Source of the DNA: Primulina eburnea
Lineage: Eukaryota > Streptophyta > Magnoliopsida > Lamiales > Gesneriaceae
Direction: 5' to 3'
Length of the DNA: 64,000 nt
Assembly: GCF_022965805.1 (NCBI RefSeq)
Contig: NW_027331309.1
Location: 1-64,000, forward strand
The notes below the pieces were generated by a model. It made no database searches, had not been told where the DNA came from, and saw only the letters and a program-made list of their open reading frames with translations. The position numbers and the translations under genes were made by a program. Numbering within the stretch: the stretch's first letter is position 1; every line of letters starts with the position of its first letter. This document shows, in pieces, positions 27,601 through 40,431 of this stretch.

Positions 27601-30600
27601 TTTTATTCATCTTCATTTTTATGTTTCAACCTCTTCTCGCTCTATGATGTTGTCAATGGCTTGTTTGATTACAGATATGGCCAGTATGACAGTGCAAAAG
27701 AAACTTTTGAAGTTATAGCAGACTTTGAAAGTATGCTTGACATATTTATATGCCACCTTAACCCTAGTGCAATGCGGCGTCTAGCCCAAAAGTTGGAAGA
27801 AGAGGGCACTAATTCAGAGTTGAGGAGATACTGTGAGAGGATTTTGAGAGTTCGCTCGACTGGGTGGACCCAAGGCATCTTTGCAAACTTTGCTGCTGAA
27901 AGTATGGTTCCTAAAGGATCCGAATGGGGTGGGGGAAACTGGGAAATTAAAACAGCCACGAACTTGAAGGACATACCTCAGTGGGAACTGGCTGCTGAGG
28001 TCATGCCTTACATGAAAACTGACGATGGTACCATCCCATCCATTGTTACAGACCATATTGGTGTTTATCTAGGTTTGATCAAAGGAAGAGGGAATGTTGT
28101 GGAAGTGAGAGAAGATAGCTTGGTGAAAGCTTTCAAAACCGGAGGAATCAAGACAAATGGGCATCAGCAATCGCTTGCTTCCCCCACATCTAACAAATCC
28201 AAGGGGGCGCCTGAAGGTGCTTCCTTGATGGGACTAGAAACTCTCTCTCAGAAGCCTGCAGGTTCCGGTGCTTTAGATGCACAGGCAAAAGCTGAAGAAG
28301 AATTCAAAAAGTCGCTATATGGTTCTGCTGCTGATGGTAGCAGCAGTGATGAGGATGGAACTTCAAAAACCAAAAGGCTACATATTAGAATCCGAGACAA
28401 ACCAGTTGAGTCTACTAAAGTAGATGTTAGCAAAATTAAAGAAGCCACGAAGCAGTTGGGTATCCCAGTTAGTAGGACCAAATCATTAACTAGTTCATCA
28501 CCAGATCTTGGGCTTGTTGTACCTCAACCAGCTCCTACAGCCAGTGGAACTGCTGCAGCTCGTACTTCTTTTCCAGCTGATATGTTTGGCACCGATGCAT
28601 TCGTCCAACCAACACCTGCGTTACAGCCTACTTCCGTGGGTCCTGGTGTTGGACTTACAGCTGGGCCAATACCAGAGGACTTTTTCCAGAACACAATATC
28701 ATCCCTTCAGGTTGCAGCATCACTGCCTCCTGCCGGGAGATTCCTTTCAAGATTTGATCAAAATCCCCAAGGTAATGAAAGCAACAAGGTCCCTGCTACC
28801 CAGGGTAGTGCAGTTGCCATGGATATTGGTCTACCTGGTGGTGGACTACCCCCTCAAGTCACTCAACAACCAGTTTCACGTGAGTCTATTGGGCTTCCAG
28901 ATGGAGGTATTCCTACACATTCTGTGCCTCAACCTGCTGCACCATCACAGCCACCAACTCTGATGTCACAAGCTCCAGTCTCTACGCAGCCCCTTGATCT
29001 CAGTTCGCTTGAAGCTCTTGGGTCCAAAACATCTGCAAAACCTGCTGAAAGATCAGCTTCTCCTCCGAAGGCTGTGCGACCTGGACAAGTAAGTATTTGT
29101 TTTATTTTAAAGTTAATTCTCTAGAACCATAAGCATCATTCCTATAAATAAATAAATAAATCTCTAGAACCATAAGCTATTGTCATGCCGTCCTATCTTT
29201 TTTATGCAACTCTTTCTTTCTTTATTTTTCCTAAGTTTTGCCAAAAAAAAGTTATTTAATATCTTGAACATAAAGATTGTAGCTGGTGTGCATGAATAAG
29301 CCCTTAATTGTGCATGTACAAGTTGTTTTAGGAGGTTTGCACGTGGTTTATGCATGTAAATATCTCTTTTCCGTTAATTTAAAAACTTGGCCATCTGTGA
29401 TTTATCTCGCAATTGAGTATCATCAATATTGTTGTATTATATTTATGTGCAAGGGTGGTGTTGATACCTGCTCTTCTTCTTCTCTTCTCTTATCTTCTCT
29501 TCTCTTCGCCCCCCATCACCGTGTTTCATGAATTTCGGTTGGTTGAATGTCCTTGAGGAGGTGTTGTTTAAAATGAGACTGGTCTCTGCAACATCTTATG
29601 TTTGTGGAGAGTATCTTAACTACAGGAAAGACCTCCAGTCACCCTTTCATAAAGACTTGACTCCTTAAGACAAATGGTTTATTGAATGGACACAGTTCAA
29701 CAAATGAAAATAAAAAATGTTTTAACTTATTGTCCTTGTGGCCTGTTTACCATGTGGCATCCTCACTCCACCCTCAGCTTAATAATATTCCAGTGAATGG
29801 ATACCATAAAATCTGTAGTTAAAGTATGTGGAAGCTCCGATATATTGTTGAACTGGGAAATTCATTTATTTATATGTTTTGGGTTTCTAATATTTTAGAT
29901 GCCAGAACTTTGTTTTGGGCACATCAAAACTCCTTAGTTATGTTCTGGTTTCTTTTTCATCTAGGTCCCCCGTGGTGCTGCTGCTGCAGTCTGTTTCAAG
30001 ATTGGACTTGTGCATCTGGAGCAGAATCAACTTTCAGATGCGTTATCCTGCTTTGATGAGGCTTTCCTTGCTCTGGCCAAAGATCAATCTCGTGGAGATG
30101 ACATTAAGGCACAAGCTACTATTTGTGCCCAATACAAGATTGCTGTCACCCTTCTTCAGGTATTATGGTTCTATTTACCTTGAGAGAGATTGAGATTCAC
30201 TCGTTTTATATCAATTTTTTTCTTCATTTTAATTCCATCGTGCAAAGAGCAATTATGTTGAATACTTTAAACGAAGTATAATGAATGAAGCTTTGTTCCT
30301 TTATCATGTCTCCCTCGGAAGTTTCACTAAACCTTTTCTCCTCTCACACATAGACATGACTTATGTATGACATGACCAATTGACTCATTAAAGTAATGTC
30401 AAAGCAAAATTTTGTGCGAAATAATTGTTGCAAGTTAACACTTCATGGGTTTGTCCTGTCATTTGGTACTACAAACAAAGCTGTAGCTTTCCTTTTGGGT
30501 TCAACAGAGTCACAGAGTAGAATGATTGTCATTTTGTTTCCTGAGGTTTTGCATTAAATCCAAGTGATCCGTCTACTTCAAAAACCATGCAAATTATTCT

Positions 30601-31153
30601 CATCTACTTGTATTAAGAACCTGCTCATCCGTTCATGTGTTTTCATGTGAACGCCAATTTTAACTATTCTATGATACTTCAGGAGATCAACCGACTGCAG
30701 AAAGTTCAAGGTCCCAGTGCAATCAGTGCAAAAGATGAGATGGCAAGATTGTCGCGTCATCTGGGCTCATTACCTCTTCTTGCAAAGCACAGAATAAATT
30801 GCATTCGAACTGCCATAAAAAGGAACATGGATGTGCAGAACTATGCCTATTCTAAGCAAATGCTCGAATTACTCTTATCAAAAGCACCTCCAGGAAAGCA
30901 AGATGAGTTGAGAAGCCTAATCGACATATGTATTCAGAGAGGCTTGTCCAATAAGTCCATAGATCCATTGGAAGATCCATCTCAATTCTGTGCTGCCACA
31001 CTGAGCCGTCTATCTACTATTGGATATGATGTTTGTGATCTCTGTGGTGCCAAATTCTCAGCTCTGTCGAGTCCCGGCTGCATTATCTGTGGAATGGGAA
31101 GCATAAAAAGATCAGATGCAATTTCCGGACCTGTTCCTTCACCATTTGGCTGA
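18685..31153 (+). CDS. TWD40-1: TPLATE complex WD40 subunit, TWD40-1 type
   Basis: TPLATE is the plant adaptor complex that acts with AP-2 in clathrin-mediated endocytosis at the plasma membrane. The model has 24 exons: 18685-18817, 18918-19027, 19818-19983, 20439-20539, 20655-20727, 20857-20992, 21360-21520, 21930-22054, 22136-22235, 22781-22877, 23547-23598, 24001-24102, 24189-24335, 24426-24588, 24674-24904, 24982-25136, 25762-25890, 26010-26127, 26254-26449, 26633-26744, 26818-26972, 27675-29088, 29965-30159, 30683-31153. The product is 1613 aa and phase closes exactly. Residues 1-335 read as WD40 blades (AFHPTLEWIFVGDRRG, LLAWDV, VQVWKTRV). A second propeller-like part runs to about 800, then a helical solenoid. 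A Ser/Pro/Gly-rich linker covers about 1090-1390, and the C-terminus has two CxxC pairs (Cys1575/1578 and 1590/1593). The intron before exon 18 is AT-AC. Length and N-terminus fit TWD40-1 rather than the shorter TWD40-2, as far as I remember the Arabidopsis pair. Confidence 0.92.
25891..26009 (+). other. U12-type AT-AC intron in the TWD40-1 gene
   Basis: The intron starts ATATCCTT, exactly the minor-spliceosome 5' consensus, and ends in AC at 26,008-26,009. A branch-site match, CCCTTGAC, lies at 25,992-25,999, placing the branch A about 11 bases from the 3' end, as U12 introns require. Splicing here joins the conserved GVPS to FRSLLW in phase; no GT-AG pair does so. Confidence 0.93.
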
Positions 31154-32420
31154 GGTTAACTAGCAATACACTTATTATCCTTACCAACACCTGGTACAAG
31201 ATCGAAATATTCATTTCGTGGCATCTCTTGTATTTTATGATTTTTATCTTTTTGTGTGTATATGGTCCATTGATCTCATTCACTGAACAGAAGGTTTTGT
31301 TTCTATGTAACTGTGCTGTACTTATTTTCGGGATGATATTGTTAGAACAGTTTACAGTTACTGCCTTTGGTGAGTTCGATACAATTAATGGACCCCCTTG
31401 TAAAGGTTATAGACTTGCATATCCACATATTGAGTCCATTGTCCAGTTCCCCAGTTCTAACATTGCGAGAAAAAAAAGGTGTTATTTTGATATAGTTCCA
31501 TTCTTCTTTTTCCATTTTATTTGTTGACTTTTGTAATAAAAAGTTCTTTTGATATGGTCAATATTATTTATGAAAAGGGTTTTTCGTGCAAGATTAAATT
31601 ATTTTTTCCCGGCGAAAATGGTATAGAATTTAGTGCGTGTATATGCTAGTTTGCTTCAAAGAATGAAAAAATGGTAATCGTAACACTAACAAAATTCTCC
31701 CGTTCATTTGTCTTAATTATTAGTGATGAGAATAAAACAATTAATAAGATTATATCTTTAAGATAATAGTCAAATTATGTATCCGATAGTCTATGTTTCA
31801 ACACGACTGTGATTAATGAAATAGTGTTGATCTTTAGAGTAATATCTTTAAAGTAGATTGAATTATATTCTTGAAGTAGGTTTAACTCTACAGTAGAAAA
31901 AGATATTTTTAACATCATTTTCAAACAAAATCTACGTAGGGCCCTTAACAATTTCAATGTCAAAAGGCATCGTTTTTATCAAATGATCAATTTCAATGCT
32001 AAAACTTGAATCTTATTTTACGACTCAAATATTGCGTAATTTTACCTCATCCTCTGGGTGGTACAGACTTTGATGGTATGAGTTATCGAGTAACGAGGAT
32101 GAATATAACAATTCTAGTATTGGACTGAATCCTTTCCAAATAACCACCAAGGGGAAAAGGTTACGATAACATGATCAGATATAATGAAGATGAAAATGTC
32201 AATCAGGACGACGAGATACTAATCACGCCATAATAATACCCAGTGAAAGTATTTCTTCCTTTACATGCGAGTACCGCTACATGACCTTTCAAGGTGGAAG
32301 TAACCAAGCTCTTACCCAATTTAAATATTTGTTGAACATACTATTACCCTTGCATTTCTTTGGTGCAAGAAAAAAGGTTGGCAATTGACATACAACAAAT
32401 AAGCACACACATCGGAACTA
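31154..32420. other. Spacer between convergent TWD40-1 and IMP4 genes
   Basis: Contains the 3' UTRs of both genes, which face each other. The remainder is AT-rich without recognisable genes or elements. Confidence 0.45.
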
Positions 32421-35400
32421 TCAATCCCCAAGAAATTTGCGCTTCTTTGTTGTGTTCATAAAGGGCCGGATGACCCATTCGATCTGAGCTTCATCCTGTT
32501 CCATCGTTCCTAATTTAACCTGCAACATGAAAAGTACCGGCAAAATGTGAAGGATACCACGGTTGAATGACAACACCCGAATTAAGTCTGTATCACAAAG
32601 GGTTCAAATTGGAGATAAATAAAAAATTTACCAAGCTAAGACAGACTCCAGAGTTTAGATGAGTCGGGCAATAGTCAAAGAGAGAAGTGACATTTTAAAT
32701 TTTAAAAATCACATGAAATTTTTATAAAAATCTCGGCAGAGACGATGGCAAGGGTTCTGATTGTGCGGTTTGGGAACACCATATAATTATAGGTTGAACA
32801 AAACAAAACGTAATATTCATGCGAATTGACCTTTCGTATCTCGAATGAAGCACTGAACCTACTTACCTGATACAGCCGCATTTCGAACCGGGGGCCTATC
32901 TCTTTCAGTTCAATCGATTTGGGACCTCCACGTTTCTCATAAACATGATGCCTGCATGATTTCACCAGACTTACAGCCACCATGAAAATATTAGTTGGTG
33001 TAACATTGTTTCACAACGTAACTACCTGAACGAAATATAATCTGATTGATTTGCAAAAGTGACAATTCGCTTTGTATCCGGCTTGGGCACAGGAAATAGA
33101 TACTTTAAAATGTTTGCAGTCCTTTGACCGAGCTGCCAACAATTGAAAATTCCACAAATATTATAAAAAGTTCATAATAGATTGAAGGAAACAGAAATTG
33201 GACACAGTAAATAGATACTTTCAAATGTTTGCTGTCCTTTGACCGAGTTGCCAACAATTGAAAATTCCACAAATATTATAAAAAGTTCATATTAGATTAA
33301 AGGAAACAGAAAGTTCCGGCACAATCAACATGATTTTTGGTTTTATAATCATTAAAATCCACATAATTCTGGAGGTTTTATAATCATTACAATTCAATTG
33401 TTGGCTTTGTGGGAAAAGGAGAGAATATTGACCTGCAAAACAAGTATGTGGATGCATATCATATTTTCACATGTACAAACACACGCGCGTAGAGAAGTCT
33501 GAGAGGTAGAAGATAAGGTCAACTGATAAAAAAAAGTCAAGATGCACATAAGGTAGTGATCAAGGATCATGCCCATTAAGAAGTTAACTAAAAAGTCTAC
33601 AGGAAATACAAATGTATTCAAATGACTATGTAGTAGAGTGATATGAAACCCACGGAGGTGCAAATAGTTTATGGAACATGATATCCTAGATTGAGTACGA
33701 ATTTTCCACAGTTCTATAAGATGGGAAAGCTGATGGATTTTGAAATTTCAAAATTCTGTATCTGTCTAACAGCAAGGTTGCAGCCACGATCATTCAAGAT
33801 TACTAAGATTATATTGTTAAGTGACAGGTTAAAACAGTGGATGCACGAACCCTCATTAGGTTCAACTTAATCGAGTAAAATCTCAAGCTTAGACAACAGA
33901 GGCAAGAAAAGGAAAAAATCAGACAAAGAAATATAACCTTAGTAGAGAAGTTGTCAAGTATCAGATGTGGGTAAACCTCAGGCATTGTTCCAATAGCTTT
34001 CCTATCCTTAATGTCGTGTCTTGTAACCTACAAGAGATTGCTAGATTACAATATCACATGGAAAACAGGATCAAAAGTTGTATGTCGAACGAAGTATAAT
34101 ACAAACCACGTTGAGTAATCCAAAGCTAGCAGTAGGACCAAAAGGTAGATGGCTTATGATCATACCATCTGGTACACCACGATGTTCATGGACTAAGATA
34201 ACATCTGTGAAATCATGAGCTCTGCAAGTTTCAATAATCTCTGATAAAACCTGAAACCAAAGAAACTGATTTAACTTGTGCACTTTTAGCGCTCAATTTC
34301 TCCGCATGCAAGTTAAAACGAAAAGCTTTACATAAAAAGAATTTGGAGTTTCAGAATTTTTTGAGCATTGCAGCAATAATGCTAAAAGAATGATCAAAGA
34401 TAATTTCATTTTGAAAAGTCAATAGCAATTATGCTTGACAGCCTTCTTAGACCATCTATCAGAAGGATGGAAATTTATCATTTCTATGCTCTAATGGGTT
34501 TCATTAAAGATAGAACAATGCACCCAAAGACAAGGGAAAACAGCAAAAGTACGACAAACTTAACAATACACCAACCTGACCACCTCGATTCATTCGTTGT
34601 GCATTTGGAAAAACAAACTTCAGTTCCTGAAATAACAGACATAACATCTATGAACACTGGCACAAGCAAGGAAACTAAAACCACAGGCGATAAGAAGGTA
34701 ACATTTCTTGGTGCAAAGTGACAGCTAAAACTTAGGAAAAATAAGACTTGACCACCTTCACAAACTGTGTAAGTGGAGCACTAGGATCCCGTGATGTTGT
34801 GAGCAAAATTTTGGGATCTCTGTTGGTTGCGTTAACATATTCGTCATCAATGGTTGAACGGGGAACTGCATTTAAGTAAGGACAATGCATCAGTTTAGAA
34901 CGTAGGCAATTGTCCCCTAGAAGTAACATCAAGAACATAGCATTCTGTGATAGGCTCATAATTAACATTTTCCTTTTAGAATCCTCCTGATAAGTGACAT
35001 GACAAGATTATCCGAGAAATATATCAAATTCACGAGCCAAGGCTTACATGTAGTCATGAATATATCACATATTCACATATTGTCATAATGTGAAACAAAA
35101 CTAATTGCCCGGTTGTGGAAATGTGAGGATATGCTATCATTCTGTTGACACATTAGGTGTAGTCAAACAACTTTATAGAATAACTAAGAATCAAATCGAA
35201 ACAAAATCAAATAATGAGCAAATTTACCAATGCCGATTGTAGAGAAGGAATAAATACCAGCAGTATGCTCATCTTCAAGATCAATTTCTTGGCGAAGGAC
35301 CGCCTCTTCATTTCTGAGCTCAGTGGGAATTGGCTTTCCCTCTGTTCACAAGGGAAAAAGGTTGAATGGACAAAATTAATTTGATAAAGAATATCCTTAA

Positions 35401-35550
35401 TTATGTTTGTTGCTCATCAACAAAGAAATATCAATAACCTGCTAAGGCTTCCCGGATTTTTCTCTTTTTCTCGTAGAGCAACCGCTCTTTGACCTCCAAA
35501 TTTTTCCTATAAAGATACTCTTTCTTCAGCCTCGTGTTCCTTTTCAACAT
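32421..35550 (-). CDS. IMP4: U3 snoRNP protein IMP4 (Brix domain)
   Basis: IMP4 belongs to the IMP3-IMP4-MPP10 module of the U3 snoRNP, which promotes base-pairing of U3 with pre-18S rRNA in the nucleolus. Coding exons on the minus strand: 35550-35439, 35341-35258, 34865-34756, 34626-34576, 34250-34107, 34027-33938, 33132-33026, 32951-32867, 32519-32421, giving 293 aa, the family's usual size. Family signatures in order: a basic N-terminus (RLKKEYLYRKNLE), DDEY..ATNRDPKILLTTSRDPSAPL at the Brix start near residue 80, the signature HEHRGVPDGMIISHLPFGPT, the stretch VTFANQSDYISFR, and GGPKSIELKEIGPRFEMRLYQ near the end, finishing in a basic KKRKFLGD tail. All Brix blocks are present. A non-coding first exon probably ends at 36,602, with a 1-kb intron in the 5' UTR. 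Intron 7 contains a duplicated piece of exon 8. Confidence 0.95.
33086..33315 (-). repeat. 115-bp tandem duplication spanning part of IMP4 exon 8
   Basis: Unit 33086-33200 contains the 5' end of coding exon 8 plus its splice acceptor and upstream intron. Unit 33201-33315 is a near-identical copy placed upstream in the intron, including the CTTTGACCGAG/TTGCCAACAATTG boundary. The second copy differs at a few sites, for example within the acceptor-proximal exon bases. The copy could act as a decoy acceptor but is probably an inert duplication. Confidence 0.9.
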
Positions 35551-35575
35551 TGTCCTTATTAAAACCCCAAGATGC

Positions 35576-36601
35576 CTTCACAAAATCACAAGTGGATGAA
35601 AAACAATTTTTTAACTATATTTACACAATACTATTAATATTCCATTTGAAAGCATTACATGAGATCTCTCACTAAAGTCTATGTAGAAATAGACAAATAT
35701 CGTGTAGATATTTGATTTAGTCTTTGACAATATAATTTATTTGATTTGTTTTGATAACATAAAATTAATACGGTAACTTAGGTAGGATAATATTTTGTAT
35801 CTCTAATTTTTTGGAATTTGATTTAACCATTGTATATTATTTAAAGGTGTGCATTTCTTGTGAAATAAACATACGAGGATTTTCCATTCTTTCTTTTTTT
35901 CATGGTACCAGAGCCGTAAGGTTTTCTTGTAGGACTATCTTTTTTTTCATCTTTCTTCTTCCTAACCTTCTGGTCGTTCCACTATGTCTACTGAATCACA
36001 GAAGTCGTCCGAAATTGTCCGGTAAAACTTCTGGGTCTCTCACTTCTCTTTCCGGGAGTGACGTATCCTCTCTCCAAAATGAAAATAAGTAATCACACAT
36101 CACACATTCTTCTCTTTTGTAAAAACGCAGAAAAATATTCGCAATAAATAGAACAAATTTTGGAGTATTACTTCAAAGAATTCGTTTTTCAATCAGAAAG
36201 AAATACACTTATATTCGTAAATCTACACTAATTTCACTCCCCTTATATTTCAAAATCTATATTTTCTAAAGTAGTTTATAAACCCCAAATCCTCAAGCAC
36301 TGAAACTTAAAAAATCGATTAGAATTTTCAATCAGAAAGAATCCGTTTTTCAATCAGAAAGAAAGACAATTATATTCGTAAATCTATACTAATTTCACTC
36401 CCTTATATTTCAAAATATATTTTATCTATAGTTTAAAATATAGATTCTAAAGTAGTTTATCAACCCTAAATCGCCAAGCATTGAAACTTTAAAACAATAT
36501 ATATTAAAATTTTCAAAGCCCAAATTAATCGTAGACAGTATTACAAACGGTAATTCCTCAATATAATATTAAAATATCAAATCGCAAAAAATAACTAATA
36601 C
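35576..36601 (-). other. Probable 5' UTR intron of IMP4
   Basis: A donor CTGTTCAG/GTATTA lies at 36,602/36,601 and an acceptor TGTGAAG/GCATC just upstream of the IMP4 start at about 35,576/35,575. A non-coding exon would cover about 36,602-36,710. No transcript evidence is available here. Confidence 0.55.
36183..36495. repeat. Tandem duplication, about 160-bp units, in IMP4 5' intron
   Basis: Two copies of a block starting TTTTTCAATCAGAAAGAAA, followed by TTATATTCGTAAATCTA, CTAATTTCACTCC and AAAGTAGTTTAT.AACCC, begin near 36,185 and 36,346. A partial third start (TTTTCAATCAGAAAGAATCC) lies at about 36,325. Divergence is low. Confidence 0.85.
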
Positions 36602-36710
36602 CTGAACAGGAGACAAAAACAGATGCACACCAAGAAGACGATAAATTGGGGAAACTTATTGAAACATGAGAGGGAGGCTCGCGACGGAGAGGAAGATTAT
36701 CAATTTAAAT

Positions 36711-37724
36711 GGAAGTGAATTGGGGTAAAATCATAAGAAACAAAAACAGGCGTTGGCAAAATGAATAGCGCAATTACAGTATATGATGGTTCAGTTCGGT
36801 TTTTTCGTAATAGGGTTCGGTACTTTCCTTTTAAGGTCCAATGCTTTAATTTTAGAAGAATAAAATTTTATATATTTCGAAGAAACGGGGAAAACAAAAT
36901 AAAAGACTCAAAACTTAATTATTTGGCCATATTTTATTATTATATATCTAAATTTTTTTTGTAATAATGTAATTTTAACATAATAAAAAATTATACATTG
37001 TATTAATAACATATACATCATATAGTTCTACTTCATAATGATTCTTTTATCTTTAGATAAAAATAGAAATGACGTTCTAGCTAAACACAAATGCGAATTG
37101 ACTTGGATTACTGGTGTAGTTTTATCTCAAATTAAAGAAAAGGCTTGCCTTTTGTGCCAGTGCTACAATCATGTATGGACTTTCGGGTATTCCGTGCTCT
37201 AAAAATGGTTGAAAATTTGATGTATTGATATTAAAAAGGACTAGAATTGCAGCATGCCATCCTATTATCTATCAAAGTTCCTTTTCGAGTAGACGCAGCT
37301 TATATTCATGATGCACGAATTGTACACATTTATTCAGAAAGCAAGCTTCGGCTGATGGTTTTACTCTCCAGCTTCAAATTGGCTAGCTTGTCAAGAAGAA
37401 TCCTTAATTTTATGCAAACAGAAAAATTTATTATCACTGTTTTCTACGCTACCGGCAAGAAACATTAAGTTAAGTGCATACTCAAGTCTACAATTCGATG
37501 CATTTGTTTTCCCATTGGGATCAAATGAACCAGCTTCCACTGCATAAAAATGCTTGTAGGCACCCACGTCTCATTTCTTGAATTCAGAAGAATTGAAGTA
37601 AGGATCCCGGAATTCTGATTCAAGGGCAGTTTCACCAAATTCACTTGTTTAATTTCTAGAAAAGAAAAGGACTCCAAATACATAGTTTTTCCTTTTGATG
37701 AACTTAATCTGACAAAAGTACTGA
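36711..37724. other. Spacer upstream of IMP4 and downstream of the MIP1-zipper gene
   Basis: It should hold the IMP4 promoter and the 3' UTR of the next minus-strand gene. No remnant of a DUF547 domain could be read in any frame. Confidence 0.45.
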
Positions 37725-38881
37725 TCAAGCACTTCTGCTATTCGCCTCACTCTCCATATGATCATCATAACTTGTGGAGCTCTCCTGTGCATGCTCTACA
37801 ACTCTATTCTGCAGCAAAGTATCATATCGTTTAGCACTCAGTCTTCGATTATTATTTCCTTTTGCAATATTTTCTCCTACCTGTCTGAACAAAATAATAA
37901 AATACCTGCATTTTAAGGGAATTATCATTATTTATTGAGTCGGTATTTTGTTGCCTTTTCACAGGAGAGCCTATAACCATAGACTTCTTATCTGGCGCCG
38001 ATCCATTCTCTTTTAAGAACCCATTTTCTAGATTCAAAGCCGAAATGTTCCGAAGTTGTTTCCCATTCGTTGTCTCAGGGCAAGAACTCGCAATATCAAT
38101 GAGACAGTCCGATTTTCTAGTCGTAGAACTCCTTGAAAGACGAGAAACAGGCCGTGCGAGGATTGATCCTGAATTAGTTTCACTTTGTGACAAGGATCTT
38201 GAGTGCCTTTTACCCGAGGATGATCTCAGATCATCTGCACTCTTTTTGGAGGACAAGCAGACGGCTTCTTGATAAAGGCCTTGTCTAAAATTTACCACTT
38301 GTTCTTCCAGCCGAACCACCTCCTCTTCTAACACAGCCACCTCGGCTAGAAGCTCGAGTGTCTGCAATATAATGCACCAAACAGCAAATCAATTAACCAA
38401 TTCATCTAGGACTTACCAAGAAAATATAACCAGACTCAGAACATATTCCGTATTCTGCATTCTACACTGTGTTAACCAGATCAAATGAGGATTGCCTGCG
38501 CCACCCTTAATCAGAATTTCGAATTATAAAAATGAGATTACATATTGAGGGAGATATGGAGGAAGACGAGGCAGAGCTCCTAAAGGTCTATTAAAAGCTC
38601 TCTCTAAAGCTCTGTGGACATTCTCTTCTTGTCTCAGCTTCTTCTTCAGATTATCAACCTGTCATGTTGAGCTAAAATTAGAACAAAAACAGAAACAAAA
38701 CACAAACACGATCAAAACAGATAAAAAAAAATGGCTGAATCTTATCCAAGTTTCAGCTTTCATTGCGAGAATGGAGTAAGTTTACATCTTCTGATAAGGT
38801 CAGTTTTCTTTCTGTTGCTGACCGGCGCCGATTCGCCCTGGTTTTGTCCGCTTTTCGCAGTTTCCCTCCCTCCATTTCCAT
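37725..38881 (-). CDS. MIP1-type leucine-zipper protein lacking DUF547
   Basis: Minus-strand exons 38881-38786, 38658-38542, 38361-37906 and 37880-37725 give about 274 aa. The joined exons 1-3 read as the N-terminal leucine zipper of ternary complex factor MIP1 (basic [15 protein letters not shown], then [30 protein letters not shown] and a heptad coil [22 protein letters not shown]). This domain mediates protein-protein contacts in snapdragon MIP1 and its relatives. The rest is Ser/Arg-rich and polar. Full-length relatives carry a C-terminal DUF547 domain; here the frame ends at a TGA at 37,725 with no DUF547 following. The start at 38,881 is chosen because the conserved region follows it directly, but the same frame is open up to 39,100. 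The gene may be a short family member, a truncation, or a model missing distant 3' exons. Confidence 0.8.
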
Positions 38882-40389
38882 TTTCTTCCCCTGCCAAGGT
38901 TCGGATTTATCATTTACTGAGCAACAAAATGGCTTCTTGGAGAGAAAAAAGTCACCAAGATTAGTGACAAATTCACAGTTCCCATTAATATGAGAGAGGA
39001 GATAAACTTCAAGACTGTAAAATACAAACACAAAACTCACATTTTGAGGAAACAAAGGTGGTTTCTTGGAATTAATAATGGTGCCAAATCTACCGTTCAT
39101 TTGCTCCTACTTTTCTGCAACAAATGCTTGTACAAAACCAACTTCTCCTCAAGAAACAGAACAGCAGACTCCTATTTATCCCCAAAAAAGAAATGAATAA
39201 AATAAAAGCACAAGTGATCCTTGAACAAGAAAGAACTTTGCACTTCGACTGAGAGAGAAAAATTGTGGCAGAAAGCGTGAAAGTTCAAAAAGAGGAAACG
39301 TGAAAATGAAATCACTGAAATGGGAGCAAATCAATTATTATTCAGTGAGCGAAGAGCAAGCTAAGGCATATTCATTTTTTGTGGATAAATAAATAAATCT
39401 TGGAGGGAGTGAAAAATCTTGGTGTTGGCAATGGTAATAAACAAGAAAGACCATCTCTGGCGACTGATTGACCGAACGCGCAGTGGTAGAAAAGGCAAGG
39501 TTTCTGAGCTTCGATGCATATATATAAAACACACCAAATTAAATAACAAAGTTTGATGGCTTAAAATTTTCGGGCCATCCAATTAATCAACAAGAAATGG
39601 CGTATGATGTAAAATTAATTTACTTTATCCATCGTCTAATTCACTTAAACTTAATTAACAAAAAATCTCTTTAACACAAACTCTGCATGCATATTATACT
39701 GTCAAGCACGTGAGGATATGGCATGCACGCACGCAACTTAACTAATCTTGAGGTATTAATATTTGATTAGTGTTTTTTGAATTTGAACTCAAAGTGATGT
39801 TTATGATTAATCAACTATGCATTATATAGATGAAGTCCTACAGTATTTGATTATAATAAAATGACAAAATGCGCCTGAAATTATGTGCATTTTTTTTGTT
39901 TTTTATTTATTATTTTCGAAATGAGTTATTTTTACGAGGAAATTATTACAATTAAATCTCGAAACTAAAAATTCGTTCTAAATTGGAGAATTTGACAGAT
40001 GAGTTATAAACCAGTTTTTATTTATATTAAACGAAAAGAAACCTCTAACTATCATTTAACAAGTATGCAAATTTACTGACAAAAAAAGGCATATTAATTG
40101 CACTAACGAAATTCCTGAGATATAATCATCACGTGTGGCAACATAGAGTGAAATCGCAATGAGGAAGACGAGCAATTAATTAAATCATTATAAAGAAATA
40201 AATATTTGTAGACATATTATAAAATAAAAACAGGATAATAAAATTTTAAGAAATATTACATAAAGCTTGAGAAGTAATTACAAAAATTCGAACATGCGAT
40301 GTTACTGCAATAAATCATTTTTAGAATTTGGTATTTATTTTAGAAAATTGTTGCAAATACACCGTACATTATTAATATGATCGAACTGC

Positions 40390-40431
<42 letters not shown>

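Noticed and set aside
34431..34721. 96-codon plus-strand frame
   Set aside because: Antisense to IMP4 exon 5 and introns; no similarity of its own.
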